8,996 nucleotides of DNA, taken from assembly GCA_005879095.1 (NCBI GenBank), contig VBLM01000075.1:1-8996 (forward strand). Reading direction: 5' to 3'. The notes below the pieces were generated by a model, which was not told the DNA's origin, searched no databases, and worked only from the letters and a program-made list of their open reading frames with translations. This document shows, piece by piece, positions 1-7,317 of the stretch (positions are counted from its first letter, which is position 1; each line of letters begins with the position of its first letter). Origin of the DNA: Deltaproteobacteria bacterium. Its GTDB lineage: Bacteria; Myxococcota; Myxococcia; Myxococcales; 40CM-4-68-19. Position numbers and translations under genes: made by a program.

Positions 1-1228
1 CGACCCGGATCGCGCCGCCGATGTCCTCGAGGATCTCGCGCACGCGGTTGGTGGCCTGGATCGACTGATCGGCGAGCGACCGGATCTCCCGCGCGACCAC
101 CGCGAAGCCTTTGCCGTGCTCGCCGCTGCGCACCGCGTCGATGGCGGCATTGAGAGCAAGCATATTGGATTGGTCCGCAAGATCCTTCACGGTCTGGGTG
201 ATCCCGCCGATCTGCTGCGTCCGCTCGGAGAGCTGCGCGATCTTGGCCGCGATCTCGTCGACTTGCGCGCGGATGTCGGTCAGTCCGCCGAGCGATTTCT
301 CGATCGCGGATTCGCCCTGCGACGAAACCTCGTCGGCCTTCTCCGTCAGCTTGAGGACCGTCTCCGCCTTCTGCGCCGCGAGCAGCGACGTCTGCTTGAT
401 CTCCTGCGCCGTCACCTGCGTCTGCTGCAGCGCCGTCGCCTGCCTGGTGATGGTCTGGCTCTGCTCGCTCGTGCTCTGACCCAGCTCGTTGCCGGCGTCG
501 GTCAGAAGCTTCACCGAATCCTGCAGGGCGCGGAGGACCTCTTTCAGCTTCTCGACCATCTGCGCGAACGCCGCCGCCAGCTCTCCGACCTCGTCGGAAG
601 TCGTCACTTCCACCTTCTGCGTGAGATCTCCCTCGACGATCCGCCGCGCCACCTGCGTCAGCTTGCGCAGCGGATCGACGAATCGCGCGACGATGAAGAC
701 GGTCAGCAGCGTGAAGACGAAGAGCGCGGCGGCGGTGATGCCGATCAGCAGCTTCTGCGCCTCCAGCACCATCGTCGTCGCCGCGCCCGGGTCGAGGCCG
801 ACGTGCACGATGGAACCGGTGATCACCGGCGCCGGCACGTCGATCACGGCATTCCCGTCGATCGACGTCTCCTGAACTCTCTCCGCTTCCTTCAGCACCG
901 TCGTTTCCTGCGCCGGCGCGCGTCCCTCGAACGTGTGGGCGATGATGTTCCCGTTCGGCCCCACCACCTCGACGTACGCGAGATTCGCCTCCTTTTTCAC
1001 CGAGGCGATGGTCGAACCGATCGCCGAATCCGGCATCTCCACCAGCGCGGAAGCGAGCGTGCCGGAGATGGCCTTGCCGCGCCCGATGGCCTCGTGCTTG
1101 AGCACGGCGCGGAAGTAGAAATAGTTGGAGAGTCCAGTCGCGATGGCGAGCCCGGCCAGCGCCAGCACCACCAGCGCCGAGACCTTGATCCGCAGCGGGA
1201 AGCTGCCCAGCGTCCTCGTGTCTTTCAT
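1..1228 (-). CDS. methyl-accepting chemotaxis protein, last gene of che operon (3' part off window)
   Basis: Transmembrane chemoreceptor that would control the CheA kinase of this operon. 409 codons are visible from an ATG at 1228; the C-terminus lies beyond the left edge. Residues about 14-39 ([18 protein letters not shown]) form TM1. Residues about 40-158 are a small extracytoplasmic sensor region with a Cache/PDC-like strand ([16 protein letters not shown], 85-100). Residues about 160-184 ([20 protein letters not shown]) form TM2. A HAMP domain follows (about 181-233), then the coiled-coil signalling domain. Its hairpin tip at 355-382 reads [20 protein letters not shown] and [15 protein letters not shown], close to the family consensus but with D and V where E and A are usual (IDAV for IEAA). 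The start overlaps the cheB stop (ATGA), and AAAGGGAA lies about 8 bases upstream. The ligand is not predictable. Identification as an MCP is very secure. Confidence 0.95.
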   Translation of the reverse strand, partial: MKDTRTLGSFPLRIKVSALVVLALAGLAIATGLSNYFYFRAVLKHEAIGRGKAISGTLASALVEMPDSAIGSTIASVKKEANLAYVEVVGPNGNIIAHTFEGRAPAQETTVLKEAERVQETSIDGNAVIDVPAPVITGSIVHVGLDPGAATTMVLEAQKLLIGITAAALFVFTLLTVFIVARFVDPLRKLTQVARRIVEGDLTQKVEVTTSDEVGELAAAFAQMVEKLKEVLRALQDSVKLLTDAGNELGQSTSEQSQTITRQATALQQTQVTAQEIKQTSLLAAQKAETVLKLTEKADEVSSQGESAIEKSLGGLTDIRAQVDEIAAKIAQLSERTQQIGGITQTVKDLADQSNMLALNAAIDAVRSGEHGKGFAVVAREIRSLADQSIQATNRVREILEDIGGAIRV

Positions 1229-2244
1229 TTCGACGTTCCCTTTCTGCAGAGCGAGAGGATGGCCGGCGCCACCTGCTCGAGCGCAAGCTGCGACCGCGCC
1301 GCGCCGCAGGCCAGAGCCGCCTGCGGCATTCCGTACACCACCGAAGTCGATTCGTCCTGCGCGAAGGTCGCCCCGCCGGCGTTGCGGAGCGCGAGCAGGC
1401 CCTGCGCGCCGTCGTCGCCCATGCCGGTGAGCACGAATCCGGCTGCGCGCGCTCCATGCACGTGCGCCAGCGAGGCGAGCAGCCGATTCCCCGACGGATA
1501 GTGCGGGCCGGGGGCGCGCGGTGCCCGCAGCAGCCCCTCCTCGTCGATTTCGAGATCGCATCCGTCGGGCGGCAGGTAGACCGTACCTGGACGAGGCGCA
1601 TCGCCGGTGCGCGCGATCCGTACCTTGAGCTTGCAGCAGCCGGAGAACCAGCGCACCAGGCCCGCGGTGAATCCTTCGGCAATGTGCTGCGCGAAGAGTA
1701 GCGGCGCGCAGAGATCGCCTGGCAGATCGCCCAGCACCTGCGCCAGCGCGGGCGGCCCGCCAGTGGAGGCGACCATTCCGATCACGTCGACCGCACCGGC
1801 GTGCGCGAGCGACGCCGGGAGTGGCCGCGCCGCAAATCGATGCCGCCGCACCACCGGCACCTCGGCCATCAGACGGATCGACTCGGCCAGCTTGCGCCCC
1901 CAGGCGCGCATGTCTCCGGAAGCCGGCTTCGCGATCAACTCCAACGCGCCCGCCGCCATCGCCTTGAAGGACAACTCCTGCTCGCGGTGTTCGCTCACCG
2001 AGCTGATCACCAGCACCCGCGCCGGCGAATCGGCCATGATCGCCGCCGTCGCGCCCAGCCCATCGAGGCGCGGCATATTGACGTCCATGGTGATCACGTC
2101 GGGCCGCAGCGCGCGCGCCATCGAGACCGCCTCGACGCCGTCGCGCGCCTCGCCGACGACGGAAATCTGCGGATCCTCGGCGAGCAGCGCCGAGAGCGCG
2201 CTGCGCAGCGTGGCCGAGTCGTCTGCGACGAGCACGCGGATCAC
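1225..2244 (-). CDS. cheB: CheB, chemoreceptor glutamate methylesterase/deamidase with receiver
   Basis: Response-regulator methylesterase that removes methyl groups from, and deamidates, MCP glutamines/glutamates to reset receptor sensitivity; CheA phosphorylation activates it. 339 residues, normal for the family. The receiver domain is residues 1-120: acidic pair D8/D9, phospho-acceptor D54 (ITMDVNMP), K106. A linker follows, then the CheB catalytic domain at about 150-335 with S160 ([10 protein letters not shown]), H187 ([11 protein letters not shown]) and D278 (LTGMGDDGA) as the expected Ser-His-Asp triad. The GTG start at 2244 is chosen because it immediately precedes the receiver beta-1 strand (IRVLVADDS) and overlaps the cheA stop as GTGA, with AAGGGG five bases upstream. 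The stop overlaps the MCP start, so receptor and methylesterase are translationally coupled. All key residues are present, so it should be active. Confidence 0.96.
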   Translation of the reverse strand: MIRVLVADDSATLRSALSALLAEDPQISVVGEARDGVEAVSMARALRPDVITMDVNMPRLDGLGATAAIMADSPARVLVISSVSEHREQELSFKAMAAGALELIAKPASGDMRAWGRKLAESIRLMAEVPVVRRHRFAARPLPASLAHAGAVDVIGMVASTGGPPALAQVLGDLPGDLCAPLLFAQHIAEGFTAGLVRWFSGCCKLKVRIARTGDAPRPGTVYLPPDGCDLEIDEEGLLRAPRAPGPHYPSGNRLLASLAHVHGARAAGFVLTGMGDDGAQGLLALRNAGGATFAQDESTSVVYGMPQAALACGAARSQLALEQVAPAILSLCRKGTSK

Positions 2245-4316
2245 GAGAGCCCCTTTCGCCGCGCGATCACCGCGCTCACTTCCGAGAGCAGCCGGCCGGA
2301 GACGCAGTCCTTCTTGGTGAGGAATCCGTCCGCGCCCACCGACGCGCCCCGGCGCCGGTCGGTTTCCGAATCGCGCGCCGAAACGAGCAGGATCGGCATC
2401 CCGTCGGTCTCCGGCCGCTGCCGCACGGCCGCGGTCAGCTCGAATCCGTCCATCTCCTCCATGCCGATGTCGGTCACCATCACGTCGTACGCCGCGTGGC
2501 GCAATTGCTCCAGCGCCTGCTTCGCGCTGGCCGCCGTGTGCACGGTGTAGCCGGCCGCCTCCAGCGTGGTGCGGTGCAACGCGCGCGCGGTCAGCGAGTC
2601 GTCCACCACCAGCGCACGTCGCGTCCCCGTCACACCGCTCTCCGGGCGCGCCTCGAGGTTGACGAGAAAATCCGGTCGCAGGATCAGCACCAACTCGCCG
2701 CGCGCGAGCGTGGCCGCGCCCTGCCAGGCCGGCAGATCGCGCACCTCCATCGGCAGCGGCCGGATCACCAGCTCCTTGTCGCCGATTACTTCGTCGACGC
2801 TCAACGCCAGCCGCCGTCCCTGCGCGTGCACGATCAGGATCGGCTGCCCGTCGGCGGGCGCCTCCGGCTGCCGCAGACCCACCAGCGCGCCGAGGTCCTG
2901 CACTGGAAGCAGCTGCTGCTGGTGCTCGAGCTGCACCCGCGCGCGCCCGACCCGCAGGTCGCGGGCGCGCGCCACCCGCGAGGACTCGACGGCGGCCATC
3001 GGCAAACCAAGCTGGTGCTCGCCGCACCGCACGACCAGCACCGGCGAGCTCCCCAGCTCGGCCGGCAACGTCAGGATGAAGCGCGTTCCCTGCCCCGGCA
3101 CGCTCAGCACCTCGACGTGCCCGTGCAGCGCATGGACTTGATCGCGCACCACGTCGAGACCGACGCCGCGTCCCGAGACATCGGTCACGTCCGTGCGCGT
3201 GGTGAAACCGGGCCGGAAGATCAACTGATGCATCTGCGCGGTCGTCATCGTCGCCAGCTCTTCGACGGGCGCGACACCCCGGCGCAGCGCGGCCTCGCGG
3301 ATGCGGGTGAGATCGATGCCGGAGCCGTCGTCGGCCACCTCGATGAAGAGCATGTTGCCCTGCTGCTCGACGCGGATGGTGAGCGCGCCCTCGCGGTACT
3401 TACCGGCCTTCTCGCGCACCTCCGGCATCTCCAGTCCGTGATCGACCGCGTTGCGCACCAGGTGCACCAGCGGCCCGCGCAATTGTTCCAGCACGCGGCG
3501 ATCGAGCGATACTTCCGCGCCGACCACGCTCAGCCGCGCGAGCTTGCCGGTCGCCTTGGTCAGATCGCGCACGGCGCGCCGCAGCGGCTCGATCACCGTC
3601 CGCACCGGCATCGTCGAGATGGCCTTGAGGCCGTCCTCCATCGAAGACACGATGTCGGCGGCCTCCTCGCCGTCCGAGCCGAGAGCGCGCCGCATGCTCA
3701 TCAGGACCGCGCGGGCCTCCGCGGTCTGCACCTGCGTGCCGAGCCGATCGATCTGGTGCGCGGCCTTGTCGAGATCGCGCCGCCGTTCATCGAGGCGCAG
3801 GCGCACCTCGCGCAGCCGCTCGACCTCGTGGAGCAGCGCGATCACCTGCCGCGTCGAGACGCGCCAGCTGGTCTCTTCCGCGGTCTGCGGCTCTTCGAGC
3901 TCGGCCGGCTCCGCGCGCCGCACTTCGGCCGGCTCGATCGCCGGCTGCTGCGTCAAGAGCTGCAGGGCCGGGCGCAGATCGGGCAACTCGGTCTTCGCCG
4001 CCGTCGCCCGCAGCCGCGCCATCCACGTGTCGAGCGATTTGAGCACCGCGTCGGCGAGCGGCGGCGGCAGCGGTTGCGCCGAGCCGCGCAGCGGCAGGAT
4101 CGCGTCTTCCATCCGGTGCGCCAGGTCGGCCAGCTCGTCGAGGCCCAGCGTCGCCGCGCTGCCTTTCAAAGTGTGCAGGCCGCGCGCGAGATCGTCGAAG
4201 CGCGTGCCCTGCGCCGGCGCGTTCTCCAGCTCGATCAGATTGCGCGTGATGCGTTCGTAGATCTCCTGCGACTCGTCGACGAATCCGGTCAGCAGCTGCT
4301 CGAGAAGTGGATCCAT
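2241..4316 (-). CDS. cheA: CheA hybrid chemotaxis histidine kinase with C-terminal receiver (FrzE-like)
   Basis: Central kinase of the array: it autophosphorylates under receptor control and passes phosphate to receivers. 691 residues. Hpt/P1 domain at about 1-105, with phospho-acceptor H48 in [14 protein letters not shown] linker with charged helices (about 110-235) follows; I see no recognisable P2 docking domain. The HATPase is at about 240-420: N box [15 protein letters not shown] (282-296), G1 DDGSGID (329-335), FRPGFTT, and SGRGVGLD (381-388). The CheW-like P5 domain is at about 425-555. The receiver is at about 566-690 with D572/D573, D616 (VTDIGM), S646 and K668. The canonical KP after the fourth strand is KKD here. 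The ATG at 4316 overlaps the cheW stop by one base (TGATG) and has GGGAG eight bases upstream. CheA-receiver fusions are known from FrzE and related systems, where the receiver can modulate phosphate flow. All catalytic motifs are intact. Confidence 0.95.
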   Translation of the reverse strand: MDPLLEQLLTGFVDESQEIYERITRNLIELENAPAQGTRFDDLARGLHTLKGSAATLGLDELADLAHRMEDAILPLRGSAQPLPPPLADAVLKSLDTWMARLRATAAKTELPDLRPALQLLTQQPAIEPAEVRRAEPAELEEPQTAEETSWRVSTRQVIALLHEVERLREVRLRLDERRRDLDKAAHQIDRLGTQVQTAEARAVLMSMRRALGSDGEEAADIVSSMEDGLKAISTMPVRTVIEPLRRAVRDLTKATGKLARLSVVGAEVSLDRRVLEQLRGPLVHLVRNAVDHGLEMPEVREKAGKYREGALTIRVEQQGNMLFIEVADDGSGIDLTRIREAALRRGVAPVEELATMTTAQMHQLIFRPGFTTRTDVTDVSGRGVGLDVVRDQVHALHGHVEVLSVPGQGTRFILTLPAELGSSPVLVVRCGEHQLGLPMAAVESSRVARARDLRVGRARVQLEHQQQLLPVQDLGALVGLRQPEAPADGQPILIVHAQGRRLALSVDEVIGDKELVIRPLPMEVRDLPAWQGAATLARGELVLILRPDFLVNLEARPESGVTGTRRALVVDDSLTARALHRTTLEAAGYTVHTAASAKQALEQLRHAAYDVMVTDIGMEEMDGFELTAAVRQRPETDGMPILLVSARDSETDRRRGASVGADGFLTKKDCVSGRLLSEVSAVIARRKGLS

Positions 4317-4843
4317 CACCGCTTCTCCCGCCGGTCCATCAGCTCGCGCAGATCGAGCAGCTGGACCTGGCGCAGACCCGGCAGCGTGACTTCGGCGACC
4401 GCGCCGGTCGCTTTCGCGCGCGCGTCTTCCACTTGCTTCAACGGCAGTCCGACCGGCTTCGGAATCCGCTCGCAATCCACCGCTACCAGCCGCCCGAATC
4501 CGGGATCGACCACCAGCAGCACCGCCGGGTCCTCGCGCCAGCCGCGTCCGCCGAGCAGCGACGCCAGCGAGAGCGCGGTGACGATCTGTCCTTGAAAACG
4601 GAGGATGCCGATCACGTGCGGCGGCGAGAGTGGCACCGGCGTCACCATCCGCAGCGGCACCGCCGCGCGCAGCAGGTCGAGCGGGATCGCGTAGTTGTCC
4701 TCGCCCACCGGAAATTCGGCCACCCAGAGGACCGACTCCTCCCCGGCGTCCGACGGCTTCTCGCGCACGCGCGCAGCGCGCCGTTCGAGAAGCGCGTTGA
4801 GCTCGGGCGCGAAGGCCTCCTCCTGGCGCGGCTGCGTCTTCAC
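4316..4843 (-). CDS. cheW: CheW-type adaptor protein
   Basis: Soluble scaffold that couples the chemoreceptor to CheA. 175 residues: a charged N-terminal extension of about 38 residues (to about KPSDAGEES), then one CheW domain starting at VLWVAEFPVGEDNYAIPLD. The domain includes VIGILRFQGQIVTALSLASL, a typical CheW loop/strand pattern, and ends in QLLDLRELMDRREKR. The start is GTG (complement of 4841-4843), which overlaps the cheR stop as GTGA; no ATG-initiated alternative fits the domain better. Its stop shares one base with the cheA ATG. This frame is easily lost in automatic annotation, because the frame of cheR and cheA stays open straight through it (see the cheR entry). The reading as CheW rests on domain-wide similarity and on its place immediately before cheA. 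Confidence 0.92.
   Translation of the reverse strand: MKTQPRQEEAFAPELNALLERRAARVREKPSDAGEESVLWVAEFPVGEDNYAIPLDLLRAAVPLRMVTPVPLSPPHVIGILRFQGQIVTALSLASLLGGRGWREDPAVLLVVDPGFGRLVAVDCERIPKPVGLPLKQVEDARAKATGAVAEVTLPGLRQVQLLDLRELMDRREKR
4325..4329 (-). promoter_or_regulatory. ribosome binding site for cheA, inside the end of cheW
   Basis: GGGAG on the minus strand, eight bases before the cheA ATG at 4316, which shares a base with the cheW TGA. It supports the ATG at 4316 as a genuine independent start for CheA and argues against translating CheA only as an extension of the cheR frame, which is open through here. Confidence 0.6.
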
Positions 4844-5906
4844 GGCGCGCCCCGCCGCAGGAACGTCTGCGCCGAGTCGCGATAGAACGCGACCGGCAAC
4901 GGCTCGGGACCCGCGAGCATTTCGTCGGCCGGCAGCTTCTCGGTGCGCCGCAGAAGGGCACCGCTCGCGTCAGCTCGTCGAGCGCCCGCTCCGCCACTTT
5001 CTTTTCGCCGCGCTCGATGTGCACCAAGGCGCGCAGGTGCAGCGCCACCGGCTCGGGCGCGCGCACTTGCTGCTGCAGCGGCGCGGCGGAAGCGGGCGGA
5101 ACCGGTGGCTTCGGCCGCGGCGTCGCGCGGCGCTCGTGTCGGAAGATCTGCAGCTCGCCGGGTCCGGCGGCTGCGAACCCCGGCGGCGGTCCGCCTACGT
5201 CCATCGAGCCGAAGAAGATCGCTCCGTCCTGCGCCACCGCCTGCGCGAGATTGCGCACCGCGATCTTGACCGCCTCGGGGGAGAAGTAGACGAGCACGTT
5301 GCGGCAGAAGATCACGTCGAACTCGCCCGGCGCCGGATCGAGCAGGTTGTGCAGCTCGAAGCGGGTCACCTTTCGCACCCGATCCGAGACCGACACGCGC
5401 TCCTTCCCGTTTTCGCGAAAGACGTCGTGGAGCAACGGCGCCGATGCGCGCCTCGACCAGGCGCCGTACGTTCCCGCGCGCGCCGCGGCGAGATTGCGCT
5501 CGAGCAGATCGGTGCCCAGCACGTCGACGCGAACCGGGGCGGGGACGAGGTCGAGCAGGCAGGCCGCGAGCGAGTACGTCTCTTCGCCGGTGGCGCAGCC
5601 GGCGCTCCAGGCGCGGATGATCGGACGGCCGGCCCTGAGCAGCTCGGGCAACAGTGTCGAGGCGATGAAGCGGAAATGCTCCGGCATGCGGAAGAAGAAC
5701 GTCTCGCCGACCGATACTGCCTGGCAGAGCGCGTGCACGACTGCGCGATCGCGCCGCGCGGCCCGCGCCAGCACTTCCTCGGGCGATCCGAGGCGAGCGG
5801 CGGCACGGCGGATCGCGTCGGGCAGGATCGCGTCGCGCGAGAAGCCGGTGAACTCCGACGCCAACGCGGTGAGCCGCTCGACGGCGAGATCGTCGAAGCC
5901 GTTCAC
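4840..5906 (-). CDS. cheR: CheR chemoreceptor methyltransferase with TPR-like tail, apparent frameshift
   Basis: SAM-dependent methyltransferase that methylates MCP glutamates, opposing CheB. The GTG start at 5906 overlaps the preceding stop (GTGA). N-terminal helical domain at about 1-75 with SVGETFFFRMPEHF (65-78); SAM-binding domain with IRAWSAGCATGEETYSLA (97-114), VLGTDLLERNLAAARAGTYG and VIFCRNVLVYFSPEAV (198-213). After a Pro/Ala linker (about 258-285) comes one TPR-like helical pair (ALHLRALVHIERGEKKVAER). Near residue 317 (positions about 4950-4960) the sensible reading moves to another frame. That frame continues LLRRTEKLPADEMLAGPEPL and ends RRGAP at 4840-4842, exactly overlapping the cheW GTG. 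One missing base would give 355 residues. The catalytic domain lies entirely before the lesion. The tail resembles FrzF-type CheR-TPR proteins but is short, so repeats may be missing. The cause could be sequencing error, assembly error or real mutation. Confidence 0.88.
4950..4960 (-). other. apparent -1 frameshift site within cheR
   Basis: Upstream, the CheR frame reads ELTRAVPFC. Downstream, the plausible coding frame reads LLRRTEKLPADEML. Both readings pass through the same bases, CCCTTCTGCGG on the minus strand, offset by one. A single C missing from the CCC run explains it. A larger out-of-frame deletion between two copies of CTTCTGC is another explanation and would also account for the shortened TPR region. 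The bases do not form a recognisable -1 slippery heptamer in the CheR frame, so programmed slippage is unlikely. Confidence 0.7.
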
Positions 5907-6760
5907 GGCGCCGCCTGGGCGCGCAGGCCCGCCGCCAGCTTGCGCAGCAGCTCACGCGAGATCAGCGCGCGCGGATCGACGATCGGCATCGGCCCCCGCT
6001 GCGTCCTGGCCACCGCGATCAGCGAATCCTGCAGCGGCCCATGCTGCGTGCCGGCGAGCTTTTCCCGCGGCGTGATTTCCGCGGCGGGCAGCTCCTCCGG
6101 ATCGCGCACGTCGTCGACGCAGAGCGCGAGGCGCGCGCCGTCGCAATCGACCACCACCAGTTTGCGCTCGTGCACCGGCATCACGTGGTCCTGCCCGAGC
6201 CGCCGCGCGAGATCGAGGACCCCGACCGGCTCCCCGTGGAGCTCGAGCATCTCGCAGAGGTACGCGGGCCCGAGCGGCAGCGGCCGCGTCGCCGTCTGGT
6301 GCAGAACGGTCTGCACGCACTCCAGCGGCAGCCCGACCTCGATCCGGCCCACGGTCACGAACAGCGCGGCGAGATTTCCCGCCCTCGCCTCGCGCCGCGC
6401 ATCGTCGATCACGCGGCCGACCAGCGCGAGCAGCTCCGGCGCGCGGATCGGCTTGGGCAAGAACGCCTTCGCGCCGGCGGCCATGCACTCCGCGGCCCGC
6501 TGCGTCTCGCTGGAGATGACGATCACCGGCACCCGCCGCAGTTGCGCGTCGGCCTGCATCCGCGCGAGCACTTCGTCGCCGTCCATCTCCGGCATCGAGA
6601 GGTCGAGCAGCACCGCCGCCGGCGCTTCCTCCGCGAGCCGCGAGAGCGCTTCGCTGCCGGTGAGCGCGGTGCGGATGTCGTAGTGCCGCGAGAGCGCGGC
6701 CTTCTCGAAGGCGAGCACCGCCTCGCTGTCGTCGACGAGCAGCAGCTGCGGCAGGCTCAT
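5903..6760 (-). CDS. receiver-CheW fusion protein (CheV-like, reversed domain order)
   Basis: Two-domain protein of 285 residues joining a phosphorylatable receiver to a CheW adaptor, so adaptor function can be tuned by CheA phosphorylation. Receiver at about 4-120: D10/D11, phospho-acceptor D53 (VLLDLSMPEMDGDE), S83 and K103 (AFLPKPIRAPEL). CheW domain at about 130-270: ALFVTVGRIEVGLPLECVQT, then EMLELHGEPVGVLDLARRLG, VVVDCDGARLALCVDDV and PMPIVDPRALIS. Classic CheV has CheW first and the receiver second; here the order is the reverse. The ATG at 6760 overlaps the upstream stop (ATGA) and immediately precedes receiver strand 1 (LPQLLLVDDSE). A longer open frame upstream exists but runs antiparallel-irrelevantly through the preceding receiver gene. 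All receiver residues are present, so phosphorylation is expected. Its role may be adaptation or a phosphate sink, as proposed for CheV; this is inferred. Confidence 0.92.
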   Translation of the reverse strand: MSLPQLLLVDDSEAVLAFEKAALSRHYDIRTALTGSEALSRLAEEAPAAVLLDLSMPEMDGDEVLARMQADAQLRRVPVIVISSETQRAAECMAAGAKAFLPKPIRAPELLALVGRVIDDARREARAGNLAALFVTVGRIEVGLPLECVQTVLHQTATRPLPLGPAYLCEMLELHGEPVGVLDLARRLGQDHVMPVHERKLVVVDCDGARLALCVDDVRDPEELPAAEITPREKLAGTQHGPLQDSLIAVARTQRGPMPIVDPRALISRELLRKLAAGLRAQAAP

Positions 6761-7131
6761 AGGCCGAGAAACCTCTTCACCACCGTCTGCAACTCGGCGC
6801 CCTTGATCGGCTTCTCGAGGAAATCGCTGGCGCCGGCGTCGCGGCCCTTCTGCCGGATCTGCTCGGAGCGATCGCCGGTGAGCAGCACGATCGGCAGCCG
6901 GGCCAGCTCTTCGCGCGCATCGCTGCGCAGCTCGCGGGTGAAGGCGAGCCCGTCCATTCCCGGCATGTTGATGTCGACCACGATCACGTCGGGCGGATTC
7001 GCGCGCACCATCTCCAGGGCCTGCATGCCCTCTTCGGCCTCGACGACGTCGACGGGAAGCTGCTTGAGGAACAGCTTCGCGAACCCGCGGATGGTTGGGC
7101 TGTCGTCGACGATCAGGACCGTGCGCGGCAA
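6757..7131 (-). CDS. single-domain CheY-like response regulator, first gene of che operon
   Basis: Stand-alone receiver of 124 residues, the usual CheY length, with no output domain. D9/D10 (VLIVDDSPTI), phospho-acceptor D53 (VIVVDINMPGMDG), T85 (IVLLTGDR) and K107 (DFLEKPIKGAEL) are all present. It should be phosphorylated by the CheA encoded downstream and act by protein contact or as a phosphate buffer. The target is not evident. The start is TTG (complement of 7129-7131): an in-frame TGA lies two codons upstream, the next codons already belong to strand 1, and GAGGTGA stands just upstream, so no other start fits. The stop overlaps the next gene's ATG (ATGA). Naming it cheY would assert a motor-switch role that cannot be shown here. 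Confidence 0.94.
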   Translation of the reverse strand: MPRTVLIVDDSPTIRGFAKLFLKQLPVDVVEAEEGMQALEMVRANPPDVIVVDINMPGMDGLAFTRELRSDAREELARLPIVLLTGDRSEQIRQKGRDAGASDFLEKPIKGAELQTVVKRFLGL

Positions 7132-7134
7132 GAG

Positions 7135-7141
7135 TCACCTC
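7135..7141 (-). promoter_or_regulatory. ribosome binding site deciding the TTG start of the CheY-like gene
   Basis: The minus strand reads GAGGTGA, a near-perfect anti-16S match, followed by CTC and the TTG start codon. The TGA inside it is in frame with the TTG, which rules out a longer protein. This is the strongest Shine-Dalgarno sequence in the operon and sits at its first gene. Confidence 0.75.
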
Positions 7142-7148
7142 TGCCTGC

Positions 7149-7177
7149 ATTGTGCGCGGATTCCAGCCCTTCCTCAA
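7149..7177 (-). promoter_or_regulatory. candidate sigma-70-type promoter of the che operon
   Basis: On the minus strand TTGAGG (7177-7172) and CACAAT (7154-7149) are separated by exactly 17 bases, with 4 of 6 matches to each of TTGACA and TATAAT. A transcript starting about seven bases downstream would have a leader of only some 10-12 bases containing the GAGGTGA site. The position directly before the first gene of seven fits. The matches are modest and other promoters are possible. I saw no sigma-54 GG-N10-GC element with a good consensus. Confidence 0.4.
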
Positions 7178-7217
7178 AGATTCTGGCGCTGTGGTGACAC
7201 GTAGGTATTTGGGGGGT

Positions 7218-7243
7218 CCAGGGGGGAGCGAGCTCCACCCTGG
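7218..7243. repeat. inverted repeat, possible transcript hairpin or terminator
   Basis: Arms CCAGGGGGG (7218-7226) and CCACCCTGG (7235-7243) can pair over nine positions with one mismatch around an 8-base loop. It lies about 75 bases past the oxidoreductase stop. It could act as a U-tract-less terminator for that gene or as an operator. No T run follows on either strand, so function is uncertain. Confidence 0.4.
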
Positions 7244-7247
7244 TGAA

Positions 7248-7262
7248 GGCGCCGCAGGCGCC
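7248..7262. repeat. short perfect hairpin GGCGCC-GCA-GGCGCC
   Basis: Two copies of the self-complementary GGCGCC separated by three bases give a 6-base-pair GC stem with a triplet loop. It lies between the larger inverted repeat and the tandem duplication, downstream of the oxidoreductase gene. It may contribute to termination. In such GC-rich DNA it could also be chance. Confidence 0.35.
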
Positions 7263-7269
7263 GGATCGA

Positions 7270-7289
7270 CCAAGGCTCACCAAGGCTCA
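7270..7289. repeat. tandem duplication of a 10-base unit (CCAAGGCTCA x2)
   Basis: Two identical adjacent copies, 7270-7279 and 7280-7289, in the gap after the oxidoreductase gene. A 10-base period is close to one helical turn, which would suit a regulator binding side by side. Replication slippage is an equally good explanation. No partner copies are seen elsewhere in the gap. Confidence 0.45.
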
Positions 7290-7317
7290 AGGGTCACCTA
7301 CACGGCAAATGGCGGCA

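Larger units (their letters stand above)
7132..7317. other. 186-base intergenic region between the oxidoreductase gene and the che operon
   Basis: No credible gene lies here. It holds the che promoter and RBS at its left side. The rest is a run of short structured elements: two hairpin-forming inverted repeats and a tandem 10-base duplication, listed separately. The 3' end of the oxidoreductase gene lies at its right edge (stop complement 7318-7320). There is no hairpin followed by a T run on the minus strand, so an intrinsic terminator of standard form is not evident, and read-through into the che operon is possible. Confidence 0.6.

Noticed and set aside
116..1501. Long plus-strand open frame of 461 codons opposite the MCP and cheB
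   Set aside because: Arg/His/Leu-rich translation with no family resemblance. It is the GC-driven antisense shadow of the MCP and CheB genes, whose domains are unmistakable.
1225..3027. Extended CheB reading frame starting at 3027
   Set aside because: The first 261 codons overlap cheA and translate to Ala/Arg/Gly-rich nonsense. The GTG at 2244 with an SD and the cheA-stop overlap is the proper start.
4950..4960. Programmed ribosomal frameshifting in cheR
   Set aside because: No X-XXY-YYZ heptamer is in the right phase, and re-pairing of the CCC codon after a -1 slip would be poor. An indel is simpler.
4695..6683. Plus-strand open frames up to 699 codons (also 2496-4595) opposite cheA, cheR and receiver-CheW
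   Set aside because: Composition is low-complexity and Arg/Ala/Ser-rich, with no domains. Stops are rare in antisense frames at this GC content.
7218..7262. Standard rho-independent terminator for the oxidoreductase gene
   Set aside because: Stable hairpins exist, but no T-rich tract follows them on the minus strand, so it is listed only as inverted repeats.
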